A stretch of DNA of 41,552 nucleotides, from the NCBI GenBank assembly GCA_014384375.1, contig JACNFY010000018.1, forward strand, positions 1 to 41,552, given 5' to 3'. This document shows, in pieces, positions 10,401 to 18,191 of this stretch. The DNA is from Nanobdellati archaeon (GTDB taxonomy: Archaea; Nanobdellota; Nanobdellia; Woesearchaeales; GCA-2686295). A program made the translations under genes and the position numbers. A model generated the notes under the pieces. The model saw nothing but the letters and a program-made list of their open reading frames with translations. It was not told the origin of the DNA and ran no database searches. How positions within the stretch are numbered: the first letter of the stretch is position 1; every line of letters begins with the position of its first letter.

Positions 10401-11430
10401 AATACCAAACCAGGCGTGGAACGAGGACTCTAGCAAGAACAACGCATTTGACCTTGATAACTACTTCTATGATAACCAGGACAACCTGAGTTACGGCTAT
10501 GTGAATAACAGCAACATCGTGATAAGCATATCAGCAGGGAACGTTGTCAGCTTTTCTCAGCCAAGCACGTGGTTTGGTTCTGAGATAGTGAGATTCTACG
10601 CTAATGACAGCTATATTGTGACTTATTCGAACTCTGTGAGCCTTACTGTGAACGAAGTCGAGGATGATGGCAATGGAGGTAGCAGTAGAAGCAGCGGCCC
10701 GGGAGTATCTCTTCCTCCATCATCTCTTGACACCGTATCAAGGACATGGGCTGTAGTCTCTGCAGGAACTGTGAAGACGCTTGTTGTTGAAAGCAAGGAG
10801 ATTCCTGTTACTGGCATAACCTTCGAGGCAAAGAACGATCTTTTGCAGGCCAAGATTAGCGTTAAGAAGCTCGATGATGAGCCAGAGACAGAGAAAAAGA
10901 TTTCAAAGTCCAAGAAAGTCTATAAGTATCTCCAGATAAGCAAGACTAATATTGAGAACAGGGACATAGAAGAAGCAACAATTAGCTTTGAGGTGGAGAA
11001 GGAATGGCTGAGAAACAGTTCCTTGGAGAGAGATGATGTTGCTCTATTTAGGTATGCTGCTGGCTGGGATGAGTTGCCTACTAATATTATGAGGGAGAAT
11101 CTTACGACTGTGTTCTATAACGCCACCACCCCTGGTTTCAGCTACTTTGCAATCGGAGAAAAGGAAAGAGAGGAAATAAGTGTTGTTCAAGAGAATGTAA
11201 CTGTGAATGAGAGTGCTGACTTAAACTTCTCAATCCCCTTTGAAGAGATAAACGAGTCAGAAGAAGAGACAAATATGACTTCTGAGGAGGTAATAAAGAA
11301 AAAGCCTTCAGAAATGCCACAGTCTCTGAAGTTTCTTATTGCGGTATTGATTCTGTATTTACTGCTTGGAAGACCAAAATTAAAGTGGAAGTTTCGAAAA
11401 AAGAAAGGTTCTCATAAGAAAGAAGATTGA
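7429..11430 (+). CDS. Secreted M4/thermolysin-type zinc metalloprotease with Ig-like repeats, PGF-pre-PGF domain and membrane anchor
   Basis: 1333 residues. Signal peptide 1-21 (MKKTIFLFLVLLLVSATLVSG); FTP-like propeptide (about 30-100) and PepSY-like stretch to about 180; thermolysin-type catalytic domain with zinc motif HEYTH (359-363) and downstream ligand Glu384 in GAMSEAFSDYF. IHDNSEVLGGALWD (about 442-455) corresponds to the thermolysin active-site His region. A beta-rich GSNGLVTLQNY segment follows (about 585), then several Ig/cadherin-like repeats with DADGD motifs and many N-glycosylation sequons. A PGF-pre-PGF domain (about 1100-1245) is matched in the upstream giant protein. One membrane helix (LKFLIAVLILYLLLG) and a short basic tail end the protein. 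All catalytic residues I can check are present. Likely an envelope-tethered exoprotease, perhaps processing surface proteins or acting on other cells. The ATG overlaps the lipoprotein stop. Confidence 0.9.
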   Translation: MKKTIFLFLVLLLVSATLVSGEVRVLNGEKSFIVKENNKEKLLEKLDIKKNKIVLQKELVGDDIKYTFYKQKHKGLEVYGSWVGFIEKKGRIVSVKSNYEELDIDTDPLITAKEASTIVSDDIGEDVKSEPELIIYKNPFKGPDYLLAYKVKTPFLEDKVEKWLYFVDAKTGKIIFRETLLIFISGNVTAQVFPETPAQSQMIVNLTNSTVTVWQNSSMIASVLTNNGFYNVSNVTGNITIKANLEGPYARILNADQSRAYHEFNTTGNSTHNWNWNESDSSDRDEESNVFYHMNIIHDYFTSGDPFNITQMNFQMNATVQYGGASCNAFYDTDLDSLSFYGGAAGCDNPALSADVVYHEYTHAVTSHIYGNIPYYKITGAMSEAFSDYFAATITNNPAIGEDNWNSPIRNLSNTKSYLNSSHYQTCPAGETPNSENDYCYIHDNSEVLGGALWDFRELVGNETADALVIKTIKARSHSFSEFLEDMLVIDDDNANLSDGTPNSTYICQAFANHDIYSYYCNQTKHSFTIEEASVSWYNASNNGSIISAAESTDGVQGLGDDDITNPINLSFEFPFHGQKYTQVFIGSNGLVTLQNYSVDIFRYDCFIPDSNLPNTVIAPLCTDLDPFAGGDVYYWSQSDKFIVEWKDVVLYGKSDQENFEVVLFDNGKILMQYLNTTNITTVTKVGVEDELGVAADILNFSDVNSLAPSAFLFVPTNDAPNITSSYPSSTNISIVEPNNQTFNISYSDSENDSLTASWYLDGVWVVNGSEYNFTGNYTNNGTYNITVQVSDYLNTTVNTWVLTVNNTDTIPVIDSFSPNFSNISVYENSTQLFNHTSSDADGDALSYSWLLNSSEQANTSYWSYSPNFTASGNWNVTLIVSDTQNNTVINYWNVTVVNLNRAPVWNSIENQSITTNQTVNYTLNASDADGDNLTFWVNNSDVNITGSNLTYEPGNFTGEFTITIAALDNETNTTVFMTITVNDPPVHNVTIPNQAWNEDSSKNNAFDLDNYFYDNQDNLSYGYVNNSNIVISISAGNVVSFSQPSTWFGSEIVRFYANDSYIVTYSNSVSLTVNEVEDDGNGGSSRSSGPGVSLPPSSLDTVSRTWAVVSAGTVKTLVVESKEIPVTGITFEAKNDLLQAKISVKKLDDEPETEKKISKSKKVYKYLQISKTNIENRDIEEATISFEVEKEWLRNSSLERDDVALFRYAAGWDELPTNIMRENLTTVFYNATTPGFSYFAIGEKEREEISVVQENVTVNESADLNFSIPFEEINESEEETNMTSEEVIKKKPSEMPQSLKFLIAVLILYLLLGRPKLKWKFRKKKGSHKKED

Positions 11431-11441
11431 AGAGAACAGCT

Positions 11442-11822
11442 CTAATCAACTATTTTTTCTAATTCGGCTTGTTTTCTATAATTGATTGAGTCTTTTAGTG
11501 CGCTTTTGAATAATGCAATGCTGGTTCCTGCAGCACTTGACATCATACCAGAGCTGTAGACTGGGTTTTCAGTCGTCACTTCAGGATTAAATAATTTGTA
11601 ACCTAAAGGAACTGCCATCACGACTGCGCCAGCAGCCGCTTTAACAGCCGTTCTTGCTCTCAGACTCATTTTGTTCATGACTTTGTCAGCCAGAGGCATT
11701 AACTCATTAGTTATTATGTAAGAACCTGTTATTGCGAGATAAGACGCTGTTCTTGCAGGGTCATCTGCAATAGAATGATACAAGTCATTCACCAAATCCC
11801 ATAATGGTCTATCAGTGTTCAT
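11442..11822 (-). CDS. Small membrane-associated protein, unknown
   Basis: 126 residues with two or three moderately hydrophobic helices (ASYLAITGSYIITNEL, AVKAAAGAVVMAVPLGY, SSGMMSSAAGTSIALFKSAL) separated by charged segments. Not a recognised family. The ATG at 11822 lies 27 nt downstream of a TATATAAA box (on the minus strand TTTATATA), so the transcript is probably leaderless. It converges on the metalloprotease gene with an 11-nt gap. Confidence 0.6.
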   Translation of the reverse strand: MNTDRPLWDLVNDLYHSIADDPARTASYLAITGSYIITNELMPLADKVMNKMSLRARTAVKAAAGAVVMAVPLGYKLFNPEVTTENPVYSSGMMSSAAGTSIALFKSALKDSINYRKQAELEKIVD

Positions 11823-11845
11823 TTTATAATAGGTTTATTTAATCA

Positions 11846-11853
11846 TATATAAA
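11846..11853 (-). promoter_or_regulatory. TATA box for the small membrane protein
   Basis: Minus-strand TTTATATA centred about 27 nt before the ATG at 11822, the leaderless geometry seen throughout the window. Confidence 0.6.
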
Positions 11854-11921
11854 TTTTTCTATTGTCATCATCTTGTAGTGGTGAAGAGATTAAAAACTCT
11901 GCTGCAAAGCTTTTGAAGAAA

Positions 11922-13229
11922 TTAGGTTCTTGGTATATTTATTTTCTGTCTTGGGAGTATTTTGTTATAATCTCTTATCTCCGGGTTTAATTCTTGTATG
12001 TCTTTGAAGCTTACTCTGTATTTTCTTTTTATCTTTAAGATGTGTTCTCCTCTTGCAACTTTGTGTTTGTGGGCTTTTTTTATTCTTTCTGTGAATAATG
12101 GTTTTTCTTCATATGCAAAGTTGTATTTCTCAGCGTTGTCTAATATTTGTTTTCTGCTGAATATCCTTACCACGTAATCCCTTGTCTCTTGTGGTATGTG
12201 CCACTTTATGTTTTCCCATTTTGTTCCGTATCTTTCTATTAGTTTGTGTGTTCTTCCTGCACCCCAGTTATATGCGATTGTCGCTAGTAGTTCGCTTCCG
12301 AATTCTCTTTTTAGGGCTGCTAGGTATTTCGCTCCTTCTATGATTGATGATGGGTGGTATCTGTAGTCTACCACATTGTTTATTGTGATACCTCTTTCTC
12401 TAGCTGTTGAGTATGTGAATTGTGCAATTCCTTCTGCTCCTGCTTTTGATTTTGCTCTTAAGTCTCCGTTTGATTCTGAGCCGAATACGCTCATCAAGTA
12501 GTTTTTTGTTAGCCCTGTTAGCGTTGCTTTATTCAGATAGTCGTCGTATTGGCTAATGTTTGAGAAGTGTCTTTCGATATTTACACGTATCGCTGGTTTT
12601 AGTAATATTTCAACATTTCTTTCTATATCTATTTCTAGTAAGCTTTTTTTAGTTATTGTCTTATCTGTTTCTGCATGTTTTGTTTGTTCTATTGTTGTTG
12701 GTTTTACGTCTTTCACTATGTTTTCTAATCTTGGCTTTGTTTCTTTGTATGTGTTCTCTATATCTGCAGATGTTATTTCTGGCGCTTCTGTGAAGTTTAG
12801 TGAGAATAATGCTGCAATTGCTGGTATTCCTAAATAGTTCCAATAGCTTTTTCTGCTTGGTGTTTCGTTGTCTTCTATTCTTTCTTTGGCTCTTTTGTGT
12901 AGTTTTTTGAATTCATTCCTGAAGTGATAAGTTGCTGTTGCTGCTACTGAGGATCCTAGGCCTATTAGGACAGCTTCTTTTGTTGATAATTCTTGGAAGT
13001 TTTTTATTAGGTATTCTAGTGATTTGTATATTATCGCTGCTTCTATTCCAGCTAGCATTAGGGGGTCTAATATCTTGTCAACTTTGTTTTTCCAGGAAGT
13101 CCTATATCGAACGTCGAGCTTGCGTAATGATTTCTTTAATTTCTTTCTAAAAACGCGTTTTTGCCTTGTCGGATAGTAAACTAGTTCCGTGCTGCCGTCT
13201 CGGTTTACTTCTAATAGCCAACCTTCCAT
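11922..13229 (-). CDS. Membrane-anchored lytic transglycosylase-like protein: SLT (goose-lysozyme-type) domain plus LysM
   Basis: 435 residues from the ATG at 13229. Hydrophobic segments near the N-terminus (about 58-78, 86-100 and 135-150) suggest membrane anchoring. The SLT domain (about 235-350) has the catalytic-Glu motif SESNGD (Glu252), AEGIAQF (the family's G.MQ) and AYNWGAGR. A LysM domain (about 391-435) runs from GEHILKIKRKYRVSFKDIQ to ILPRQKINIP. In bacteria this MltD-like arrangement cleaves peptidoglycan glycan strands. Most archaea lack murein, so the substrate is unclear: bacterial walls, another glycan, or a phage-derived function. An upstream in-frame ATG at 13253 exists, but a TATA box at 13253-13260 overlaps it and points to transcription starting at 13229, so I chose the shorter form. 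Confidence 0.85.
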   Translation of the reverse strand: MEGWLLEVNRDGSTELVYYPTRQKRVFRKKLKKSLRKLDVRYRTSWKNKVDKILDPLMLAGIEAAIIYKSLEYLIKNFQELSTKEAVLIGLGSSVAATATYHFRNEFKKLHKRAKERIEDNETPSRKSYWNYLGIPAIAALFSLNFTEAPEITSADIENTYKETKPRLENIVKDVKPTTIEQTKHAETDKTITKKSLLEIDIERNVEILLKPAIRVNIERHFSNISQYDDYLNKATLTGLTKNYLMSVFGSESNGDLRAKSKAGAEGIAQFTYSTARERGITINNVVDYRYHPSSIIEGAKYLAALKREFGSELLATIAYNWGAGRTHKLIERYGTKWENIKWHIPQETRDYVVRIFSRKQILDNAEKYNFAYEEKPLFTERIKKAHKHKVARGEHILKIKRKYRVSFKDIQELNPEIRDYNKILPRQKINIPRT

Positions 13230-13252
13230 AATTGTTGTTTTCTCATTAATCA

Positions 13253-13260
13253 TATATAAA
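13253..13260 (-). promoter_or_regulatory. TATA box for the SLT-LysM gene; decides its start
   Basis: Minus-strand TTTATATA, 27 nt before ATG 13229. It overlaps the longer-ORF ATG at 13251-13253, so that codon would not be in the mRNA. Confidence 0.6.
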
Positions 13261-13304
13261 TGTTTTGATTTTAATCATTTATTAGTGGTGACAAAACAGA
13301 AAGA

Positions 13305-13312
13305 TTTATATA
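13305..13312 (+). promoter_or_regulatory. TATA box for the asparaginase-C-like gene
   Basis: TTTATATA centred 28 nt before ATG 13337. It supports this ATG over the in-frame TTG at 13322, which lies only 10 nt after the box. Confidence 0.6.
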
Positions 13313-13336
13313 TTATAAGTATTGAACTTTTTTTAT

Positions 13337-13837
13337 ATGGCAACAATATTTTATCAGCCAGTATTTCCTTTGTCTACGCTCCCGCGAATATTAGATATAG
13401 TTATTGATGACAATATAGATGCTTTAGTTCTTGGCGCTTTTGGAACGGGTTCTACACCTTCCAGTATTCTACCGCAGATTGAAAGAGCTACAAAAAAGAA
13501 GATTCCTGTATTCTCAATTAGACAAACAACAGTAGATCAATGGTATACAGAATGGTCTGATTATAAAGAACAATTATTACCCGGGGCTTACCAAGTTGAG
13601 GTAAATGCAATAGCTCTTGGTTTGATACCACTACAAAAAGATCTTGTCAGATTGAATGAAGTACTTGAAGGGGTACAGGAAATCTGTGAAAGCACTCATG
13701 ATTATAATCAAAAGATTTCACTTGCTACAAAAAGATATTCAAGTCCTGAATGGAATGAAAGATTAAACCACATTAGATTAGAAGCAGACCTTCCTGCTAT
13801 TGAATATGGTTTAACAGGAAAACAGGCATTTTTATAA
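13337..13837 (+). CDS. Free-standing asparaginase/glutaminase C-terminal-domain-like protein
   Basis: 166 residues from ATG 13337. The order of elements matches the C-terminal half of type I/II asparaginases (also GatD): a strand opening with IFYQPVFPLSTL, DALVLGAFGTGSTPS (family pattern G..L.GFGAGN.P), ILPQIERATKKKIPVFSIRQTT (IP...TSQC), then LLPGAYQVEVNAIALGLIPLQKDL (G.ISG.DMT...A). The N-terminal domain carrying the catalytic Thr/Lys/Asp residues is absent, so it cannot be a complete asparaginase. It may have a binding or regulatory role, or act on a different substrate. The Rossmann-like reading is my inference. It is convergent with the M49-type peptidase gene 13 nt away. Confidence 0.55.
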   Translation: MATIFYQPVFPLSTLPRILDIVIDDNIDALVLGAFGTGSTPSSILPQIERATKKKIPVFSIRQTTVDQWYTEWSDYKEQLLPGAYQVEVNAIALGLIPLQKDLVRLNEVLEGVQEICESTHDYNQKISLATKRYSSPEWNERLNHIRLEADLPAIEYGLTGKQAFL

Positions 13838-13850
13838 CTCTTCTGTCTGT

Positions 13851-15647
13851 TTATATTTGATAATTCAAGATTATGTCTCTAGGAATATTTTGTGCATCAA
13901 GTCTTTTCAGAACCCCTTTAACTTGCCCATCAAATTTGCTACCATCTTTAATGCTAAACTCTTTAACAAATGCTTCAGCAGCGCTGGTATCTCCCTCTTG
14001 TGTTATTTGTAGATGGAGTTTGTAAAGATTCTCATTTGCTTGAAGTAGTTTGTCATCATTTATTTGAACTTTTAAATCATTTCCAATAGTAACTGCGCCT
14101 TGTCCTTCGTTTATGAAATAATTAAGTCTCATCATTGCACTGAGGCCATAAGGGTTTTCTTTACCAAATCTTATGTGCCTAAAAACTTCACTAAAGTATG
14201 CTTGCCTGAAGAATGCTTGCAGTTCATCAGCGCTCAGACCTTTATGTGCACTAGTTATTAGTTCGCCAAAAGAGTATAATCTGCCAATCTCTGCTTTTCC
14301 CTCATTTATAGCATTAAAATTTTTTCCAAGAGCTATGGTTAATTCTGGTCTAGGCATTTGTTCACCTATAAAATGTCTTTGTTCATGCGACATGGTTCCT
14401 ATAGCAAAAGACATTGATAGTAAATCATCAAAAACTTTTGAGTATTCACTAACGAATTCTTCTGGAAGTATTGCTCTAGCAATCGGGTTGAGTATGTGTC
14501 TTCCCTTTGCATCAAGTACATTTCTCCAACCAGCTATGACTGTTCCTTCCTTGTCAATAACTTTTTGGTCTTCTGATAAATACGTGACTGCAATCCCCTG
14601 TGATCCGACAAATGTGCCTCCTGCTCTGAAAACTATGTCTTGGATTAACACTGGAACAGTTGCAATGTTCTCTCTCCTTGCTGGGGCGAAAGGTATATTA
14701 TCTTCTAGAATCTGCATGTTTTCAAATCCTGAGATCATACTTGCTAACTCTCTACATTCTTTTGTTTCTATTCCTATCTCTCCACTTAGCATGTTCTTTA
14801 CGCCAAATTTATCAGAGTAACCGTCACCAAAGCCTATGTATGCAAAAAAGGGAATCCCTCCTTCTTTGTAAGCCCTGACCATTGCAATATCTCCGGGTGT
14901 GTACGGAAACTTTCCCTTAAGTGTGGTATTTGCTTCGCTGAATTTTCTTAGATAATCCGCAAACATCACCAGTCCTTTATTGGAATTATTCTCTCCTAAA
15001 TCCTCAAGTAAATCTGCTGAGTTATGCATTAGCTGATCTATTTGTTCAAGTTCTGTTTTAAAGAGCCTGCTAAAGTTCATAGTTTTAATCTTTCCATCAG
15101 GCAATACATACGGAGAAGTGTAAGCTAATTTACCTTGTTGATGTTTTTTAATTTGTGAAAGAAGCATTTCGCCTGCATCAAAAGCAGGGTTGACTTCTGC
15201 AGGATAAACCCCTCTTTGTTCTGGAAGATTAGGCATAACTTGATCGTTAAACAGAAAATCTGCAACTACTTCTAGAGGCAGGGTTGTATCGTTTTTGTGC
15301 TGCTCAAACATCAACTGTAAATATTCTTGGCTGAAATCAGGTTCGATCTTTTTCTCGGAGTAGAATTCATGTGTTCCACAACTAACTTCTGCAGCATCTA
15401 AGAATCTGCTGAAGATACTTCTATTGCCCTGCACTTCTTTTAATGTTTGGACAACCTTTCCTGCTAGAGGACTGTATTGTCTTTGAAAAATCTCGCCTCC
15501 TATTATCATAGCTTGTACTAATTCATCGATTGCTCGAATTAAATTATTAGGTTCATCAAACTGGTCTGCTAACTCAGAAATAATTTTATGTGTCGGCACA
15601 TCTATTTGAACATATTGTCCAAGGACATTCTCTACACTCATAGTCAT
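13851..15647 (-). CDS. M49 (dipeptidyl-peptidase III)-like zinc metallopeptidase
   Basis: 598 residues, no signal peptide, so probably cytosolic. The zinc site appears as SHEQRH (His421, Glu422, His425) with a second motif NEGKAE (Glu449), like the M49 EECxAE/D motif. The 28-residue spacing between motifs resembles that of bacterial DPP III. The preceding stretch (GIPFFAYIGFGDGYS; about 365-400 with AGWRNVLDAKGRHILNPIA) also follows M49 order (GIP..., N.V..AK...I..PIA). The family usually has a hexapeptide HEXXGH. A pentapeptide HEXXH, as here, is known in some members. Likely cleaves oligopeptides in protein turnover. The ATG at 15647 lies 26 nt downstream of a TATA box. Confidence 0.65.
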   Translation of the reverse strand: MTMSVENVLGQYVQIDVPTHKIISELADQFDEPNNLIRAIDELVQAMIIGGEIFQRQYSPLAGKVVQTLKEVQGNRSIFSRFLDAAEVSCGTHEFYSEKKIEPDFSQEYLQLMFEQHKNDTTLPLEVVADFLFNDQVMPNLPEQRGVYPAEVNPAFDAGEMLLSQIKKHQQGKLAYTSPYVLPDGKIKTMNFSRLFKTELEQIDQLMHNSADLLEDLGENNSNKGLVMFADYLRKFSEANTTLKGKFPYTPGDIAMVRAYKEGGIPFFAYIGFGDGYSDKFGVKNMLSGEIGIETKECRELASMISGFENMQILEDNIPFAPARRENIATVPVLIQDIVFRAGGTFVGSQGIAVTYLSEDQKVIDKEGTVIAGWRNVLDAKGRHILNPIARAILPEEFVSEYSKVFDDLLSMSFAIGTMSHEQRHFIGEQMPRPELTIALGKNFNAINEGKAEIGRLYSFGELITSAHKGLSADELQAFFRQAYFSEVFRHIRFGKENPYGLSAMMRLNYFINEGQGAVTIGNDLKVQINDDKLLQANENLYKLHLQITQEGDTSAAEAFVKEFSIKDGSKFDGQVKGVLKRLDAQNIPRDIILNYQI

Positions 15648-15669
15648 ATCTGATGGGATTCTTGAGATG

Positions 15670-15677
15670 TATATAAA
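15670..15677 (-). promoter_or_regulatory. TATA box for the M49-like peptidase
   Basis: Minus-strand TTTATATA centred about 26 nt before ATG 15647, predicting a leaderless mRNA. Confidence 0.6.
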
Positions 15678-15750
15678 TCTTTTTGAAGTTTCTATTCAGG
15701 AATGGTTACAAGAAGGTTATTTTATGTGCAAAGCCCTAAAAACCGAAAAG

Positions 15751-15760
15751 TATTTAAATA
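15751..15760 (+). promoter_or_regulatory. TATA box of the grpE-dnaK-dnaJ heat-shock operon
   Basis: TATTTAAATA, predicting transcription from about 15781. This gives a leader of about 30 nt with a Shine-Dalgarno AGGGGTG (15794-15800) before ATG 15812. Confidence 0.6.
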
Positions 15761-15771
15761 ACCTCTTCTTC

Positions 15772-15788
15772 GTTGATTTAACATCAAC
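15772..15788 (+). promoter_or_regulatory. Candidate heat-shock operator: inverted repeat at the start site
   Basis: GTTGAT (15772-15777), TTAAC, ATCAAC (15783-15788): perfect 6-bp arms sitting on the predicted transcription start, 12 nt downstream of the TATA box. This is where archaeal heat-shock repressors of the Phr/HSR1 type bind. No such repressor gene is in the window. Confidence 0.45.
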
Positions 15789-15811
15789 AGAAAAGGGGTG
15801 TAATCAACAAA

Positions 15812-16288
15812 ATGGTGAAAGCAACTAAAAAGAAGGTAAAAAAAGACGACAAGCAGAAAAAAATCAAGGAGTTGACAGAGACACTTCAAAGATTGCAGGC
15901 AGAGTTCGAGAACTACAAGAAGAGAACAGAGAGAGACCAGGTAGAGTTTGTTAAGTTTGCAGAGAAGGACTTCATAAAATCAATGTTACCAGTGCTGGAC
16001 AATTTCGAGCTGGCACTACAAAACCAAAAATCCCCCAAGGAATTCTTGAAAGGCGTTGAGCTGATATACGCTCAACTCTTTCAGCTTTTAGAAGAGCGCG
16101 GATTGAAGATTATAGAAGCTAAGGGGGAGAAGTTCGATCCGTACAAGCACGAAGCACTGTTGACAGAGAAATCCAACAAGGAAGAGAACATCGTGCTTGA
16201 AGAGCTACAAAGAGGCTATATGTTGCATGACAAAGTGTTAAGACATACTAAAGTAAAGGTTTCAAAGAAGAAATCTGGAGGTAAATAA
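15812..16288 (+). CDS. grpE: GrpE, nucleotide-exchange factor of the Hsp70 system
   Basis: 158 residues. Lys-rich N-terminus, a long coiled coil (about 15-60, with [18 protein letters not shown], the GrpE signature), [17 protein letters not shown], then the beta-wing domain ([21 protein letters not shown] ... [16 protein letters not shown]). Length is normal for archaeal GrpE. It releases ADP from DnaK. First gene of the operon, 2 nt before dnaK. Archaea generally gained this system from bacteria. Confidence 0.97.
   Translation: MVKATKKKVKKDDKQKKIKELTETLQRLQAEFENYKKRTERDQVEFVKFAEKDFIKSMLPVLDNFELALQNQKSPKEFLKGVELIYAQLFQLLEERGLKIIEAKGEKFDPYKHEALLTEKSNKEENIVLEELQRGYMLHDKVLRHTKVKVSKKKSGGK
16277..16282 (+). 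promoter_or_regulatory. Strong Shine-Dalgarno GGAGGT for dnaK
   Basis: Perfect GGAGGT inside the last codons of grpE, 8 nt before ATG 16291. Operon-internal genes here use SD sites whereas first genes look leaderless. Confidence 0.7.
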
Positions 16289-16290
16289 AA

Positions 16291-18171
16291 ATGGGAAAGA
16301 TAATCGGAATTGATTTAGGAACAACATTCTCAGCAGCAGCGGTATTGGAAGGTGGAAAACCTGTTATTATACCGAATGCTGAAGGACAAAGAACAACACC
16401 ATCAGTTGTAAGCATAACAGAGGATGGTGAAAGACTGGTTGGCCAAGTGGCAAAGAACCAGGCGATAACCAATCCAGAGCACACTGTCTCGAGCATAAAG
16501 AGAGATATGGGATCTGACAGGAAAGTCAAGATAGGAGACAAGGAATACACGCCACAAGAGGTATCGGCAATGGTGTTGCAGAAGCTGAAGACAGACGCAG
16601 AAGCTTACCTTGGCCAGGAAGTAAAGCAGGCTGTAATCACAACCCCTGCATACTTCGAGGACAGCCAGAGACAGGCAACAAAAGACGCCGGTAAAATCGC
16701 AGGCTTGGAAGTGTTAAGGATTATAAACGAGCCGACAGCTGCATCACTTGCTTATGGATTGGACAAGGGACACGATCACACGATACTGGTGTTTGACTTC
16801 GGAGGAGGAACCTTCGACGTCTCGATATTAGAGCTAGGAGAGGGTGTTTTCGAAGTCAAAGCCACGAATGGAGATAACCGTTTAGGAGGAGATGACATAG
16901 ATGAAATGTTGGTTGACTGGATGGCCAAAGAGTTCAAGAAAGAGCAAGGTATAGACTTATTGGAAGACAAGACAGCCCACCAAAGACTGAAAGAAGCAGC
17001 TGAGAAGGCAAAGATAGAATTGTCAACAAAGATGAAGGCAGATATCAACATACCATTCGTGACAGCTAACAAGGCAGGTCCAAAGCACTTGAAGATGGAG
17101 CTCTCAAGGTCAGAGTTTGAGAAGATGCTCGACCCAATAATCGAGAAGCTAAAAGTGCCTACACAGCTAGCTTTGAAAGACGCGAAGATGAAGTCAGAGG
17201 ATATCAACAAGGTAATATTTGTTGGTGGAAGCACTCGTATTCCGGTTGTTCAGAAACTTGTCAAGGAGCTGACAGGTAAGGAAGGTGACAAATCAGTTAA
17301 TCCTGATGAGGCAGTTGCTATGGGAGCAGCTATACAAGCAGGAATACTAGGTGGAGATGTGAAAGATGTGTTGCTATTGGATGTAACACCTCTGAGCCTT
17401 GGAATCGAAACCTTGGGAGGAGTGCTCACACACCTTATTGAAAGAAACACAACCATTCCGACAAAGAAGAGCCAGGTGTTTAGCACAGCAGCTGACAACC
17501 AGACAGCAGTCACAATCAGGGTGTTCCAGGGAGAGAGGAGCATGGCAGTTGACAACAAGCTTTTAGGACAGTTTGACTTGATAGGGTTGCCACCTGCACC
17601 GAGGGGAATACCACAGATAGAGGTAACTTTCGACATAGACGCAAACGGCATTGTCCATGTAAATGCAAAAGATCTTGGAACAGGCAAGGAGCAGAGCATA
17701 AAGATAACTGCAAGCACTAACCTGAGTGAGGAAGAAATGGAGAAGATGAGAAAAGACGCTGAGCAGTTCGCTGAACAGGACAAGAAGAAGAAAGATGAGG
17801 TTGAGACTATCAATCAGGCAGATACGATAGTGTATACAACCGAGAAGCTCTTGAAAGACTTGGAGGGAAAGATTGGCAAGAAAGAGGTGAAAGAGATAGA
17901 ATCCAAGGTCAAAGAGCTTAAGAAGTTGTTAGAGTCTGAGAAGGACATCGAGAAGCTGAAAAAGGTCATGGAAGAGCTCAACCAGATCGTCCAGAAGGCA
18001 AGCACAGAGATGTATCAGAAAGTGGCAGAGGAGCAGGCAAAAGCTCAGCAGCAGCAGGCTCCTGAAACAGAGAAGAAAGAGAAGAAGAAAGACGACGAAA
18101 AAGTGGTTGATGCTGACTACGAGGAAGTCAAAGACGACAAGAAGAAGAAAAAGAAAGGCAAGAAGAAATAA
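16291..18171 (+). CDS. dnaK: DnaK, Hsp70 chaperone
   Basis: 626 residues, full length. The ATPase domain shows [14 protein letters not shown] (phosphate 1), [14 protein letters not shown] (phosphate 2) and [12 protein letters not shown] (adenosine). The substrate-binding domain starts after [14 protein letters not shown], followed by the helical lid. The tail reads [12 protein letters not shown] and then a poly-Lys stretch, combining a bacterial-type EEV-like end with a basic extension that also occurs on another protein here (25508-26572). Works with GrpE and DnaJ of the same operon in ATP-driven folding. Confidence 0.98.
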   Translation: MGKIIGIDLGTTFSAAAVLEGGKPVIIPNAEGQRTTPSVVSITEDGERLVGQVAKNQAITNPEHTVSSIKRDMGSDRKVKIGDKEYTPQEVSAMVLQKLKTDAEAYLGQEVKQAVITTPAYFEDSQRQATKDAGKIAGLEVLRIINEPTAASLAYGLDKGHDHTILVFDFGGGTFDVSILELGEGVFEVKATNGDNRLGGDDIDEMLVDWMAKEFKKEQGIDLLEDKTAHQRLKEAAEKAKIELSTKMKADINIPFVTANKAGPKHLKMELSRSEFEKMLDPIIEKLKVPTQLALKDAKMKSEDINKVIFVGGSTRIPVVQKLVKELTGKEGDKSVNPDEAVAMGAAIQAGILGGDVKDVLLLDVTPLSLGIETLGGVLTHLIERNTTIPTKKSQVFSTAADNQTAVTIRVFQGERSMAVDNKLLGQFDLIGLPPAPRGIPQIEVTFDIDANGIVHVNAKDLGTGKEQSIKITASTNLSEEEMEKMRKDAEQFAEQDKKKKDEVETINQADTIVYTTEKLLKDLEGKIGKKEVKEIESKVKELKKLLESEKDIEKLKKVMEELNQIVQKASTEMYQKVAEEQAKAQQQQAPETEKKEKKKDDEKVVDADYEEVKDDKKKKKKGKKK

Positions 18172-18172
18172 T

Positions 18173-18188
18173 TCTTTTTTATTTTTTT
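18173..18188 (+). terminator. T-tract between dnaK and the next gene
   Basis: Two T runs fill most of the 20-nt gap before ATG 18192, and no Shine-Dalgarno is present there. It could act as a partial terminator that lowers expression of the downstream PEP-utilizer genes relative to dnaK. Confidence 0.35.
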
Positions 18189-18191
18189 AAG

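Noticed and set aside
13322-13336. TTG 13322 as start of the asparaginase-C-like gene
   Set aside because: It lies only 10 nt after the TATA box, so it would precede the transcription start.
14173-14820. 215-residue plus-strand ORF opposite the M49-like gene
   Set aside because: Shadow of the coding strand; composition is low-complexity Ser/Leu/Pro and no motif is visible.
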